Shown: positions 41,870 to 41,871 of the stretch, piece by piece
How the letters are laid out: every line of letters starts with the position of its first letter
Position numbering within the stretch: position 1 is the first letter of the stretch
Assembly (NCBI GenBank): GCA_903945495.1
Contig: CAJAVU010000003.1
Location: forward strand, 1-41,871
DNA from: an uncultured Flavobacteriales bacterium
GTDB taxonomy: Bacteria > Bacteroidota > Bacteroidia > Flavobacteriales_D > Crocinitomicaceae
Length of the DNA stretch: 41,871 nucleotides
Direction: 5' to 3'
Position numbers and translations under genes: made by a program
Notes under the pieces: generated by a model
What the model saw: the letters and a program-made list of their open reading frames with translations, nothing else
Databases searched by the model: none
Told to the model about the DNA's origin: nothing

Positions 41870-41871
41870 GA

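Overview
The window is a 41.9-kb stretch of AT-rich chromosome from a member of the Bacteroidota, most likely a Flavobacteriales of the Fluviicola/Crocinitomicaceae type. The evidence is: type IX secretion (T9SS) C-terminal sorting domains with YPNP motifs; Bacteroidota -7 promoter boxes (TAnnTTTG) in front of many genes and few Shine-Dalgarno sequences; LytS/LytTR regulation; and lineage-typical families (DUF6089, DUF6702, DUF4268, DUF5362, DUF3820, Ntox23-like). I read 44 genes, dense and mostly housekeeping. I see no rRNA, tRNA, CRISPR array, insertion sequence or integrase.

Layout. 1-2.1 kb: oligopeptidase B (-). 2.2-5.0 kb: a three-gene operon of a methyltransferase, an MbnP-like surface protein and an MbnH/MauG-like di-heme peroxidase. 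5.1-6.5 kb: an ECF sigma factor with a membrane-anchored probable anti-sigma partner whose C-terminus looks like the C-terminal domain of GldM, closed by a terminator. 6.6-10.6 kb: DUF6089 protein, pyrD, an HMG-CoA-lyase-like enzyme and two lipoproteins. 10.6-15.0 kb: mainly minus-strand genes (T9SS adhesin-like protein, DUF4268, cold-shock protein, YwbE family, class IV aminotransferase, rhomboid protease), with one plus-strand HMA metallochaperone. 15.1-23.3 kb: plus-strand L,D-transpeptidase, rpe, DinB-like, unknown secreted protein, universal stress protein, CvfB-like RNA-binding protein, M28 peptidase and a large T9SS cargo. 23.3-25.1 kb: LytS-type kinase and LytTR regulator (-). 25.4-30.0 kb: Ntox23-like secreted protein, pyrG, yidC. 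30.1-31.2 kb: proC plus a thiamine-binding-like protein (-). 31.3-34.0 kb: DUF6702 and an M1 peptidase. 34.1-37.4 kb: a triple-repeat secreted protein (-), mnmA (+), an XRE regulator (-) and a small orphan gene (-). 37.5-41.8 kb: DUF3820, pepD, DUF2132, ettA and DUF5362, all minus.

The most interesting signals are these. (a) The MbnP/MbnH pair has a T9SS tail on MbnP, and the peroxidase has Phe where classical relatives carry the WDGR tryptophan. (b) The ECF sigma/GldM-C-like pair has a hairpin in its leader. (c) The XRE gene is flanked by a perfect 12-bp inverted repeat that recurs almost exactly upstream of mnmA, where three promoter-like repeats lie 23 bp apart. (d) At least six genes have the -7 box 3-4 nt before ATG, implying leaderless mRNAs. 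(e) A 65-aa orphan gene has its own promoter and a UUCG terminator. All function calls come from reading the sequence and remembered family features; no search was run.
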